A stretch of DNA of 64,000 bases, from the NCBI RefSeq assembly GCF_000003815.2, contig NC_049987.1, positions 14,906,407 to 14,970,406 on the forward strand, read 5' to 3'. Of this stretch, positions 1 through 11,088 are shown piece after piece. Origin of the DNA: Branchiostoma floridae. Taxonomy: Eukaryota; Chordata; Leptocardii; Amphioxiformes; Branchiostomatidae. The notes beneath the pieces were generated by a model. The model saw nothing but the letters and a program-made list of their open reading frames with translations, was not told the origin of the DNA and made no database searches. The translations under genes and the position numbers were made by a program. Position 1 is the stretch's first letter; each line of letters begins with the position of its first letter.

Positions 1-221
1 AAACAACACTTACCCAAGCCTAGGCTGTTATTTCAGTTTCACTGTTACAGGCCACATAAGTGCGCCTGGCTTAGGGAGTGATCCCAGAGAGAGGGGTATA
101 ATTGGCAGGACCGGCTGAGGAGACATTACACGGGTCTTCCCGCCTTTCCCAGTCACCCCAAAAATATGTCACAACAGGATCAGTAAGGAAAACATTGTCC
201 TGGGCTTCTAGTAGTCTCAAT

Positions 222-417
222 AGCAGGGCTCTGGGCTTTCTTTCGTCTTTTTTGGCTCATAATACACTTTTGCTGGCCATTTCTTTTTGCACGGGGTCGC
301 TTGTATTGTTAGCCGGTAGAGTACAAGTATACAAGCGACCAATTACAAAAAGAAAAGGCCAGCAAAAGTGTATGATGAACACACCAAAAAAAGACAAAAA
401 AGGCCCAGAGAGCCTGC
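222..417. repeat. Foldback (inverted-repeat) element
   Basis: Two arms of about 85-95 bases face each other around a short centre near 305-335. Both carry ACACTTTTGCTGGCC and TCGCTTGTAT in opposite orientation, with matching purine-rich outer parts. This is a MITE-like hairpin and accounts for the otherwise open frame across 102-587. The rest of 1-4600 shows no exon-like sequence to me. Confidence 0.6.
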
Positions 418-3400
418 TATGGAGGCTTGCCTTCTATGGGGTTTGGGGGAGGGCACAACAGTGGCCCCGCTTAGAAATGATACCTTTTTGTTGCGTTTTC
501 GTTTGCCCTCCTATGATAACAAGGCTTGTGGGAGGGCGGCCGTGTGAGAGGGAACATCGTGTGAGGGAGAGGGGGCTTGCCATCTGAACTATATATCAAA
601 CGTGTCTGTTAATGGAAGACAGATTGGGCTGGGAGAATTTTGTAGCCAATTTTATACGTCTTGTTTTAGACAGCTGTATCAGGAGTTGATTAAAAACAAA
701 CTTGAAAGGGACTGTGTCATAAAATGAATAAAGAGCGAGTTGTAGTGTATTGCCAAAACATTACTAAACAGCTAGGTAATTATGTTGGGTACTAAAACCA
801 AATGCATGTATCATATTGTATGTACATCTATTGTGCATTCTTTATCGATAACAGTGCAAAATGCAAACACTACAATTACAACTATTGCGCCGACCCTGGA
901 AAATTCAGTCGTACTGAGGTCAACTACATAATTATGCAAATGAGTTCTAACGAGATGTCGTTCCCATGATGCCCCCTGAATAATTGAATCATCTTCTGAA
1001 TCTAAAACAACATTGTTAATGTTAAATAAACATAGCTTATAGAGCCCATCCCCTGTCTTGTGAATGATACGCTGGGAACTTTTACACTGATCCCATCTGA
1101 ATGAAACTTCTGTCTAGAGTAAGCCAGCCCTGTTAGAAGAAGTTTTTTCTTGGTTTCTTTCTACTAAGCCGTAGATTACGAGCTACAAGCTTTCCTGTGT
1201 GCAACCTTTTTTTGTGGTTTTCAATGCGCCCCTAACCACGTAGATGGAGGGGAAAAGGAATGTTGTATATTCTGTGAGAACATGGGCATTCATGTACGAT
1301 AGAGCAACTTGACAGTAAGGAAAATGTCCACCACTACTGCTATCGTCATCTTTGTTTTGTTTGGCTTCGTCTTTCAAGCTATATGGTCAACAGGTGAATA
1401 TTAGCAAGGAGGTTATACGAGGTTCCATAAAAGCTCCTTGATATCTGTAATGTTTACATTTCGACAACCATAAAAATTCGAAACAGGTACATAGGCATAT
1501 ATCTTACACAAACATGACATAGAAGTTACGGTACGAAGATGCACCGACCAAATTAGAATTTTGAGAGAATTTAAAAACATTATTTTTGCCACGTGTGGAT
1601 ATCTTACATACCGTCATACGGTAGGCAGAAGGGGGATCATCACCGAATACCGTTTTCTAATTTACCCCAATCTCTTTAATCCTTTGCAGTAGGTTGAGAC
1701 TCTACCAGATACGCCCTATCACCTTCCCAGAGATACGTTATCTGATATAACACCAGCTGTTGGTATGGATGTGCGGACTGGTACATGGTACAGAGTGCAC
1801 TGTTCCATGTTGCATCATATGCTAGGTAAAATTGTTCTTGCGAAATTTGATCATGCACATTGCGTTTGCCACATCCATGCTAAGTGATGCCGTTTAATCA
1901 ACAGTCGTAGTTTTGCGACCGTATGAGAAAATGGGAATTGATTAGCCACCATGCATTAATGAAATACAATCTGTAATGTTTTCCTAGAAGGTATATTTTT
2001 TAGGGAGACGTGTCTTTTGGCTTAGTCACAGGAGCGACCTCTTGTGACTGACATATGCACTGCAACACAGAAAATTAGGGCCATTTCCGCACATATCACT
2101 CTATTTCGCCAAACTCGCAAGTTTTCGATAGAACCAAAAATACATGAATTTGTCTTGTCAGTTCTAAATACTTTTTTGACAGTAAGACACAGATATATGG
2201 GCAAAGACATACAATGTGCAAAGAAACACATAACATGCATTCATACACATTGGTCTGCCGGCACATGACAGAGGGCGAGGGATGAAGAGAATGTTGTGAG
2301 ACTCTCTGAAAATATCCACAGCCTAAGAAGGATTTAGCCCCTTAAACCCATAGCGATGACACGTGCACGTGTATAGGTTCAATTTGGCCCTGTTGGTCCT
2401 GTTATACTGCTGGTTGAGAGGGTTATGAAAAAGACTAGAAAGTGGATAGTCTACGTGTCTTACGAAGCATACAATACAAAAGAATAGCACGAAGCTAGAA
2501 ATCAACATTTCTAACGTGTCGTTTTATAAGTGTTATTCCGAAAACATATATGCATAGAACAGAAAGTAAGATGCAGTTTTGCAGAGGGGGCAAGTAGCAA
2601 GAGCCCTGTATTTCCATGTAGAGAAACCGACTGTTGCCAGTTCTGTATCCCCCAAGAAAGAACCAGGACACCTTTTCAGCGTTAATAAAAATCATCTGGA
2701 ACCATTATTGAAAATGTATCCGTGTAAACTTTGTGTGGCACTTAATAGTTTATAAGGGAGATTTCACAGTGCATTCAAAATACGATCCGTAGGATAAACC
2801 GTCCAAACGTTTCTAACACGGTGACAGTTTCACAAAAGGGCCCCCACTGGACGACTTATACCGACGCAAGTGAACCGACCAAAGAGCCGGCTTACTGTTT
2901 TAAAACGCACCCATTTAACCATTATGCGCTTAAAAGGTTCAAATCCCCCGGGTCCTTATTAAGTTTCGAGCCAGCCCACTCCAAAAGCTCAGTGTAGTTA
3001 TGTTTCTGTAACACTGTATTTTGATTTGTAAGTCCATCGCGACGGTCTACACAGAAGTTGATATGCTTAAACCTCTGCCTATATGTTTTGAATTAATCGT
3101 GAGGATCAAATACCAAACCCCCAAGTCTTTTGCCATGTGTTTTTTTTTCAAAAGGAATAGCACACCAAATGGATCCAAATAAAATGGAACTGAGCCCTCA
3201 GAAATATTGATATCAAACGCGCGTATAGTCATAATGCAGTACCCAAATACCCACATGGGAGAAATCTTTGGTGAGTTTTCCTTTGAAATGTGAGAAGTTA
3301 CACTGGGGGTTTGGACGCTTGTGTTTGATGTCAAAGTGGCTTTCATGTTATAGTAGATCGTAGAATATCCCCTGAAGGCTATGTGAAGGTGAGGTTAAGT

Positions 3401-4617
3401 CAATGCATGTAGAGAGAAAACTGGTGCCTCTTTGTACGACAAAAGCCCCGATGGGGATTTTCTGTTCACGAAACATTACACTGCTAATGTGCTACACTAG
3501 TGTAAACAGTCAGGTGTAGTCTCTACAGTTGCAGATAAAAAAGAAGAAAAAAAGAAAATGTCCCTCAAGGTCAATAAGAAAATATGTATTATTCCGATCA
3601 TATTGACAGTCGCAGACAGACAAATAACGAAGAACAGGAAAAACAGGTTCCGCAAAAAAAAGGTGCATCATCGCGCAACTGCGTGCAGACGACATGCCAA
3701 ACTACATACGAATACGGCAAAGGTAACATAGATATACACATGCGAACACTCATCACATCGGACAAAAACAATACTTAGTTGTCGGAGTCTACCCTCCGTC
3801 ACAGAGTAATAACTTTGTTTGGTGTTTGTGTTTCCTTTTCCGACACTTTGTGGTAAGTCAAATTAAGCCATAATGTCCTTGGTGAAATCAATGAGGAATG
3901 TCTGTAGTATAACCTATTCCGTAAGGAGCGCTTCTGCACAGAGTAAACATATCAAGCATGACGTAACTCTTCTTGGGGGGGGGGGATATTTGCATAGGAG
4001 TAACTTGCAAATTTCGCTTACGGCTGATGTGTTGAAATAAATTCCAATTTCAGGTAATTTGTCTATGTGAAGAAACAGAGAAATGAAATAGATTAACACA
4101 TTCCTTTATTGTGAACCTTTGCTTGTAACAATGTACACCAACAAGAAGATACCAATTGTCGTGTGCTACCTATTTTCGTCCCACTATGCATACACCATAA
4201 GTACAGATGCTTTATTATTCACAAATGAGATCCTGCAATTCCATAATAAATGACTAGGTGGCATCCCAACACCACTTCTTTCTGACGTTAAAAACTATCT
4301 GTCACCCCCAAAATCAAACTGTAGCATGTCCAAGACAAAAGATACACGGAACCCAACGTTATGATAAAGGTTTTTCATTAGTGCTATTTAATATCATTTG
4401 AATTCTATTGTGTACATCTTTATCTACGCTACCTACAGGACATAAATCATAAATCCCCGTTCCTTTCTACACTTATCTTCTTTCAATGATTTATGAAACG
4501 TAACTACTTGTTCCTTAAGTAAAAGAAAGTTGTCCTTATAAATTTAAATATGCTTGAAGACAAAACATATTCGTGAATTTTTGCACTGACAAATATCACA
4601 CCCCTTCCTATCTGTGC

Positions 4618-4699
4618 CACCGAGTTACATTTTCCTCTTTGTCGGTTTCGAACCAAACCCATAGTAGCTTTATAGCAAACTGTTAACTTAAAGGCTAAC
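4618..4699 (-). pseudogene. Decayed second remnant of the PKS AT-DH linker
   Basis: Read on the minus strand, this stretch resembles the 3' edge of the PKS copy that starts at 4985 (shared CAAACTGTTAAC, then a divergent GGTTTCGAAACCGA-like run). In translation both give a C-x-KAT-x-VRNR pattern in the same non-coding frame. It lies on the far side of the small element at 4700-4899, so the copied fragment was probably duplicated before or during that insertion. Short and diverged. Confidence 0.4.
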
Positions 4700-4899
4700 G
4701 TCACATTTCCACAAGTTAAAGGGGCCCGGCCGGGCAGTTTTGGGCACCGAAGAGCACGATATACAAAAGACAACAAAAACACAAAACGGTCCAGGACCAA
4801 AAATAATTCAACAGCATGTCTTGTGTACATTCATTGGCATGAACTTTAATTTTTCGTTTCTGCAAACAGCCCGGCCGGACCCTGGGTAGGAAATGTGAT
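4700..4899. mobile_element. MITE family B, copy 1 (GTCACATTTCC ends)
   Basis: Begins GTCACATTTCC and ends GGAAATGTGA, with GC-rich subterminal CCCGGCCGGGC-like blocks at both ends. The same family occurs inverted at 31158-31346 and as a half copy near 41190. About 200 bp with no coding capacity, so a non-autonomous DNA element. Confidence 0.6.
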
Positions 4900-4984
4900 G
4901 TTTGCCTCGCCAGGTGATTGTAGATACTGAGTGTCAACCAGGGAGGCCATCGCTAGCTGTGGACACGTACGTAGCGCTCCGGTA

Positions 4985-6483
4985 CCGCTACAGCTTTCTC
5001 GGTCTCGGTTTCGAACCACAGTGGCTTTCGAGCAAACTGTTAACGCGGCACGTCCGTAGGAGTGCACATTTCTTTCACGAAAAAAGCGTTCCAACTCGGC
5101 ATCAAACCGACTTCATACAAATCGCAAAGACTGCGCAGGATAGAAGTATGCTCTTGGTTTGGCTTGATGGACGCCACGTAGGTCAAAGCCACCTCAGACT
5201 CCTCAGATGCAATTTGCTTGATGTTGGTTCTAAAAACAGGCTTAGGACCGACGTCAACAACGATGTTTCGTTTTTCACGGTTCAAGGCTTCTGACAGCGC
5301 GCTACTGAACATCGTTGGTTGTCTAACGTTTCTTCCCCAGTATTCTCCGGTCACAAAGTCCTCCTTCGTAGCTCTCTTCCCTGTGACAGTTGAGTATAGT
5401 TCTACAGTAGGCGGCTGACCACGTAGATCTCTCAACGCTGATTCTAGCTCACTTCGGATCGGCTCCATCCGGTGGCTATGGTAGGCAGCAGGCACATCTA
5501 ACTCTCTCAGAAACAGCTGGCCCGCCATTTCGTTCTCGTTCATCGTCCTCAGAACTTCAAGCTGCTCATCTACTGCATCATCATCGCCAGACAGCTCGCA
5601 GGACGAGGCACTGCATACGGCAGCCAAGTCAACTTTACCCGATACGTTACTGCACAAGTCTAGCACCTTCTTCACCGGGAGATTCCCGACAACCAAATAC
5701 TTCCCGCCGGTTACTTCATTTTGCAGACGACCCCTGTGGTAGATGACACGTACGGCCTCCGGTAGTGACAGGGTGCCGGAACAATGCGCTGCAGCAACTT
5801 CGCCAGCTGAACAACCGATAATGGTATCTGGCGTGATGCCCCACGACTGCCAAAGAGCAAACAGTGCGACTTGAGTGGTGAAAACAATGGCTTGTCTTAC
5901 CAACGGGACGTGAAAGTCTTCTTTCTTTGACAGCTTATCAAGGAGAGACCACTCAACGTACTGGCGAAGCAGGCAATCGACTTCAGTCAGCTTTCTCCTG
6001 AATACGGGCTCTTTCTCCATCAGGTCTAGGCACACGCCCTCCCACAACGATCCTTGTCCGCAGAATACAAAAATGACATGTTCGTCAAGCTCTAACTCAT
6101 CTCCACGACCACTCTTCCGTCTGATTGTCCTTGCGCGTACTGCTCCTTCTATGCTGGCCACGCGGTTCTCTAAAGATTGCTTGATGTCCCCAACTGAGCT
6201 ACCTGACACCGCTAACCTGACATTGTGGTGCGTTCTTTTCAGTAGGGATGTGTAGGCGAGTTGTTCAAGGGATATGTCCGGGCTTTGCTCCAAATGTGTG
6301 ATCAGGTCCTCCACTGACAGCTTCAAGGATTGCCATGTCTTTGCAGATACAGCTACAATCTTCGCTTGTTCTTCGTTAGTGTTGTCTTGAGACTCGTCAT
6401 GGGGGATTTGCCTCACGAGTACGTGGGAATTTGATTCTCCCAACCCAAAGGAGTTCACGCACGCCATTCTTATGTCTTTCTAG
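4985..6483 (-). pseudogene. Partial inverted copy of the PKS large exon (end of KS, whole AT)
   Basis: The minus strand has an open frame of 475 codons (6467 down to 5040) that is co-linear with the KS C-terminus, linker and AT domain of the synthase at 16.6-18.1 kb. It begins in mid-exon (VNSFGLGESNSH, where the functional gene has [12 protein letters not shown]) and ends at TAA where the functional gene has Tyr TAC. Homology continues about 55 bases past that stop. The AT serine stays in GCSAGE, but the motif's His is Cys (GHSVGE in the gene), and the downstream YHSH is kept. All four indels I could align are multiples of three. There are no flanking exons, no KS active-site Cys and no DH, so it cannot be a working synthase. 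A small independent AT-like protein is formally possible. Confidence 0.85.
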
Positions 6484-6600
6484 AGAGATAGATAGATAGA
6501 TAGGTATAGATATGTATCGTATCTGGATTTATATACAATGTATATGTATCTACATAGCATGATACATGTAAATATATAAATAGATACATATCGATGTAGA
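6484..6600. repeat. Tetranucleotide/AT-rich simple repeat
   Basis: (GATA)n followed by degenerate TATGTA/TACATA repeats begins exactly where homology of the inverted PKS copy stops, so it marks that duplication's boundary. Confidence 0.7.
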
Positions 6601-6876
6601 CTACTTCTACACAAAATGTAGACTACTTAGCCAAAGGCTATGCGCCCGAGCAGTTTCAAATGTGGCAACACAAAACGCGATCTTCAGATTGCGAAAGAAT
6701 GCATCTCGACTCTAAGGGAAGGTTGACCAAAGACGTGTGTTCTTGATACATGTATGCTCTCTTCATTGGCCTATAGCATAAGGTCAAAAGCTATATATAC
6801 AGGTCGAGAAATTGCAAAGTGATGAAACGGACATGTTCCCAGCGTTGTTTACCACAACCTGGTTATTTTGGGTGTC

Positions 6877-8812
6877 ATTCAATAATGAACTGTGCTAAAA
6901 AAGAACCTTTTCACCAATTACTTAGTCTTCCATCATAACAAAGACAGTATTGAAATGACTTACTTCAATCAGCTTGTTGAAGAGGACCAAAACGTTGCGA
7001 TTGTAGGTACCACCCGATACAGATATCTCTGCAGTGTACCTGTGTATGTAAAACAATGGACCTGGTTTTTCAGGTTTGGGAACATTGTTGTAATGCCATA
7101 CGTCAGAGCGATGGCATGTGGTCATTTGTGTGCATTCAAATACTTTAGTAAGTCCTTTTCCTAAATTGAAAGGTGGTCATCGAAATCTTTACCTCTGAAA
7201 ATTAAATGGTATTTAGAAAAACCGGGCCATTTTACCGGGGTAAAAAAAAAGACATGACATTTTCCATGATATTTGGTATGTCGATACTTTAGACAGAGAT
7301 GTACAAAATGAAATACAAATCATGCAAATTATGACTTAATTTCTCCATGAGTTGTTATAATTCTAGTGTTTTTCATGATTTAACTATATATGACACGATT
7401 GTGTAATTCATGGCAATTGAACATTGACAGATACCAATTATGGAATTATGGAAATTATCCCCAAGTTGCATGGTTAATATAAATAAAATAATATTTCTGA
7501 CTGGTAAGTGATAAGAATATCAATGTTGTGACATGTGTAATTATGCATAGGTTATGTAAAGCGGGATATATATGTCATTTGAATAATGGACCGATCCCGA
7601 TGGAACGTCATATCGAACAAATAGATACATAACCTATGCATAATTACTCTATTTGGAACACCTCCGTCAAAAACAGCCCCAGTTGAACAGAAATGGCCAA
7701 AGAAAAATGCTATGCTATCCTTTGTTGAAGACTACACCCACCGAGTATAGGTAGTGTGGGAGGGAGAGCCACTGCATAGCATTGCATTGATAGTGGACAG
7801 GCCGCACGTGTAGAGTGGGGTATGTATAAGACACGTGACAAGAAGTGTCCCATTAGTTGGTGCGTAATACAAGCTCCCTTTCCACGAGTGCCCGAGCTGC
7901 TTTCTTCTTGATTTCGTTTTTATCATGAGCATGCATGCAGCTGTTATGCATGCAACAAACGCAGTAGAAACCCAGTCACAGATAGATGTACCCTGGTTTT
8001 CACGTGCATCGACCGCATGTCAGAAACCGGGCACTTCTGCCCACCAACAAGGTAAAGTTATGCCATGCCTCCCGCTTCCGCTTTGACTGAAATTATAAAT
8101 TATAACGCCCTTACCACAACTATATCAGCCCCCTTCCTCAGATGACTTTACTCAGTGGATGTAGCCTTCAACAAAGAAGTAAGCGCATTTTTTCCGGTCT
8201 GGTCTGAGAGGATTTCAGGGTCAAAGGAGCTAAACTGAAGTCAGTCGTTATTATCAGCTAAACAGCGGTGGCGGCCAGTTCTGTCCGACAAGCGCTGTTT
8301 TTGACGGAGGTGTTCGAAATAGAACATGATCGAACAGGGGGCGGGGCTTCAGGATCGGTCCATTGAAATATTTCGTGAAGTTATGAGGTCTACGAACTCT
8401 TGTTTGTCAGTGATAACCCACAAACGCTAACAGAACATGCTATGGTCGTATTTGTTTATCATTTTTTTTCTCCAAATACCATTTAATTTCTAGGAAAATA
8501 AATGTAAAGATATATCTAAGAAAAGAACACATTTGAACGCACACAAAGTGTTCAGTATGACCACATGCCATCGCTCTGACGTATGATATTATGACGTCCC
8601 AGAACCATATTATGAACCGGAAAAACCAGCCCCTGAGTTACACCTGCAGACTGCGGAGATAGCTGTGTAATCAGGTCGTACCTACAATCGAGGCATTTTG
8701 GTCCTCTTCAACTCGCTGATTGAAGTAAGTCATTTCAATAATACTTTGTTTTGATCGAAGATTATAACTGGGGAAAAGGGTTTCTTGTAGCACAGCACAG
8801 TTTATTATCGAA
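6877..8812. mobile_element. Large foldback element (~1.9 kb) with long inverted arms
   Basis: The outer arms (about 6877-7222 and 8470-8812) are inverted copies: GAAATGACTTACTTCAATCAG and CATACGTCAGAGCGATGGCA occur forward on the left and reversed on the right, and AATAATGAACTGTGCT matches the opposite end. A second inverted pair lies inside (about 7580-7690 and 8280-8370, sharing GGACCGATCC and CACCTCCGTCAAAAACAGC). I found no transposase frame. This is either one diverged foldback transposon or a smaller element nested in a larger one. Confidence 0.7.
7537..7647. repeat. Palindromic arms nested in the foldback
   Basis: GTAATTATGCATAGGTTATG at 7537 is repeated in reverse complement at 7626-7647, enclosing about 67 bp. 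This is a small hairpin inside the larger element. Confidence 0.7.
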
Positions 8813-9299
8813 TTCGCCACCAAACGAAAACATTAGGTGTGGTTATCAACGTTGGAAACATGTGCACTTCAATTTGCGAGGTTTCTGTGTGTACATGTAC
8901 TGATATATAACGTTATATGTATGTCATGCGATGGCCTCGCAGAGAAGCCATGTATGTACGAAGGTCTTTTGTAGTCATTCTCATAGCGAAACGTTTTCAA
9001 ACGATACAGTCTTTTGTTGCAACCTAAAAATCGCTGGGTTCGTCGCATGGCCTTCGGCAAAGTAGTCAAGGATTTAAATGAAGCGTGTCTTCTTGGAAGG
9101 CCTACTGTATGACCTATATATATGTCAGGTACTATCTATACATCTGTAAGAACACTTCTTGGTCCAGCGCAAAGGATGGCGTGTTTGTATCTGTATCTGT
9201 AACCGGCATACAGCCGGTATACCCGACCTTAGGCAAGCGGCGCGGCAGAAGCTGGTACACTGAACGACTTGTCACACCTAACGTTTGCACGTCTATCTG

Positions 9300-9660
9300 C
9301 AAATGTTCTTAAAAACTATCCAGAGAAGATGCCACTACTTTGCTTGGTGGTAACAAATTCCACTCTACGATGGTTCTGGGAAAATTCGAATTTTTGAATA
9401 CATCAATCCTAGGTTGATAACTCTGGTACTTGAAGGCATGACTAGTCTCGTACTGTTTCTAGTTCTTTTTTGAGTTGGTATAAGATACTTATCAGTCGGT
9501 ACGTCCACCAATTTCTTGGTGATTTTGTACATCATTAAGCAAAGTCTGGACATTTTCCTTCTGTCTTCAAGTGTCATCCACTGCAGGTCTGTTTTCATTT
9601 TGGTAATACCAGCATCCGTGTCGTAGTTGTTTGTAGAATCTGGCAGCTTGGTTCAATCTG
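9300..9660 (-). pseudogene. LINE (non-LTR retrotransposon) reverse transcriptase 3' remnant
   Basis: The minus strand translates to the typical end of a non-LTR reverse transcriptase ORF: LQWMTLEDRR, a MMYKI...VDVPTDKYLIP segment and, after a frame change, TIVEWNLLPPSKV. An upstream NQAARF-like piece sits in yet another frame. Multiple frame breaks and the short length show a dead 5'-truncated copy. Confidence 0.7.
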
Positions 9661-10149
9661 TACCCTTTCCGGTTTATTTGTGTCTTTATTTGTATACGGG
9701 TCCTATACTGTTGCAGCATATTCAGAACACGAGATATCAAATACTTGTAATATCATTTATCAAATAAATGTTGGTTTGAACGGTAGTTCACAGACACATC
9801 CGTCGTAAAGCGGAATGTTCATATTTTTTTACAGTATCTAAAAACGATTAATATATCATATTCTTAGTATCTCCAAGAAAAATGGAAATATAGTTTTGGG
9901 TGTGTCTGTGTGTCTGTCTGCCTGTCTGTGTGTTTGGATTTTTGTAGTCAGCATAGCTCGAGAACCTCTGGATGGATTACGATAGTTTGAAATGTTGGTA
10001 GGTGTTGGGAAGACAAAGGTATTTTGACCTTTTCATCTTTTGACCTGGTTGTGCTATCTTCTTGATTTATTGGTGGTAAATCGCTTGTGATGTAAGGAAA
10101 AAGTGGTGTATTTTTGGGCCCTTCAATAGCCTGTTACCTCCATGAAGTG

Positions 10150-10390
10150 GAGGTTATGTTTTCAGCAGGGTTTGTGCGTATGTGTGTCTGTCTGTTAACG
10201 AGATAACTAAAAACGGCTGGATGGATTGGTTTTATACTTGGTATGTGGGGTGTGACAAAAGCTGGAAAAGTTTAGATTTTGGGCCCCCTAGCGGCTTTCC
10301 TTGGTACTGCAGCGGAAATTCATGTTTTGATATCTCGTGTTCTGAACAAGATATGGTCACGATATTTAGGCGTTAGATAGTTATTGTGGT
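10150..10390. repeat. Dispersed repeat, copy 1
   Basis: About 220 bp shared, inverted, with 55115-55350 (common pieces: TTTTGATATCTCGTGTTC, CTTGGTATG next to a CAAAAGCTGG run). The related-looking 9950-10030 stretch begins with the same ATGGATT core. Non-coding and probably an old element. Confidence 0.5.
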
Positions 10391-10511
10391 AGAAAATAGC
10401 CGTCTATAGACTCAAATTTGGCCATTTGCGACTGCGTGGATAAGTGCCCATTGCCCCTGAGGGCAAACGTCACAGCTGAGTTGCGCAGCAGAAGGCACAA
10501 AATGGGAATAT

Positions 10512-10729
10512 TACTGTAAATGTATTTAAGTTTTAATAAGTTTAAATTTAATTTCGCGGTAGCGGGAAAAAGGACTTTTCGCGGTGGTTTTAATTTCGCG
10601 GTAACACCATGCCCTGTAGTCTCTTACTGCCATGGAAAAATGTTCGCGGTGGATTTAAGTTCGCGGTGAAGTGGCCACGGCGAAAACCGCGAACGTTAAA
10701 CCTCCGCGAAAGTTTCTGCATTTACAGTA
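10512..10729. mobile_element. MITE family A, copy 1 (TACTGTAAATGCA ends)
   Basis: Inverted termini TACTGTAAATG and CATTTACAGTA enclose repeated (T)TCGCGGT motifs (TTAATTTCGCGGTA, TTCGCGGTGGATTTAAG). Copies 2 and 3 lie at 26609-26824 and 37165-37374. The element ends 242 bp upstream of the synthase start codon, so it sits in the proximal promoter or 5' UTR. Confidence 0.85.
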
Positions 10730-10971
10730 TAGTGACACCTAAAATTCCTGAAAATCATATTTTTCTTTGAATTTTTTGGCCCAGCCTGGAGACTTTTTGG
10801 GTTAGAAGGAACAGGTTGGGTCTAAGCTTTAAATTTCAAGATTGAAATTGGGGTTAGTACTTTTCTGGATCCTTAAGGTGATTTCAGCGTATTTTAACAT
10901 GCTTTCCCCTGACCTGTCAGGATAATGACAAAATCTTTTTATCCTGTCGCGTGATCTCTCAGGCCGGCACC

Positions 10972-11088
10972 ATGGCGGTCCCCCCTGAGGAATCCATCGC
11001 CATCGTGGGTCTGTGGTGCCGGTTCCCGCACGCAGACAGCCCGGACGACTTCTGGAGAGTCTTGGTTAACGGGGAGGACTGTATGGAG
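10972..11088 (+). CDS. PKS exon 1 (start of KS)
   Basis: 39 codons starting [13 protein letters not shown] and containing [14 protein letters not shown], the typical N-terminus of a ketosynthase. Donor is GAG|GTATGG, phase 0. Too short to stand out as an open frame; called from homology and splice phase. Confidence 0.85.

Noticed and set aside
102-587. 161-codon open frame on the plus strand
   Set aside because: Spans a foldback element, has no recognisable domain and no splice or promoter support.
4985-6483. A functional second synthase on the minus strand
   Set aside because: Only a mid-exon piece is present, with a stop where the parent has Tyr and no KS Cys, DH, KR or ACP nearby.
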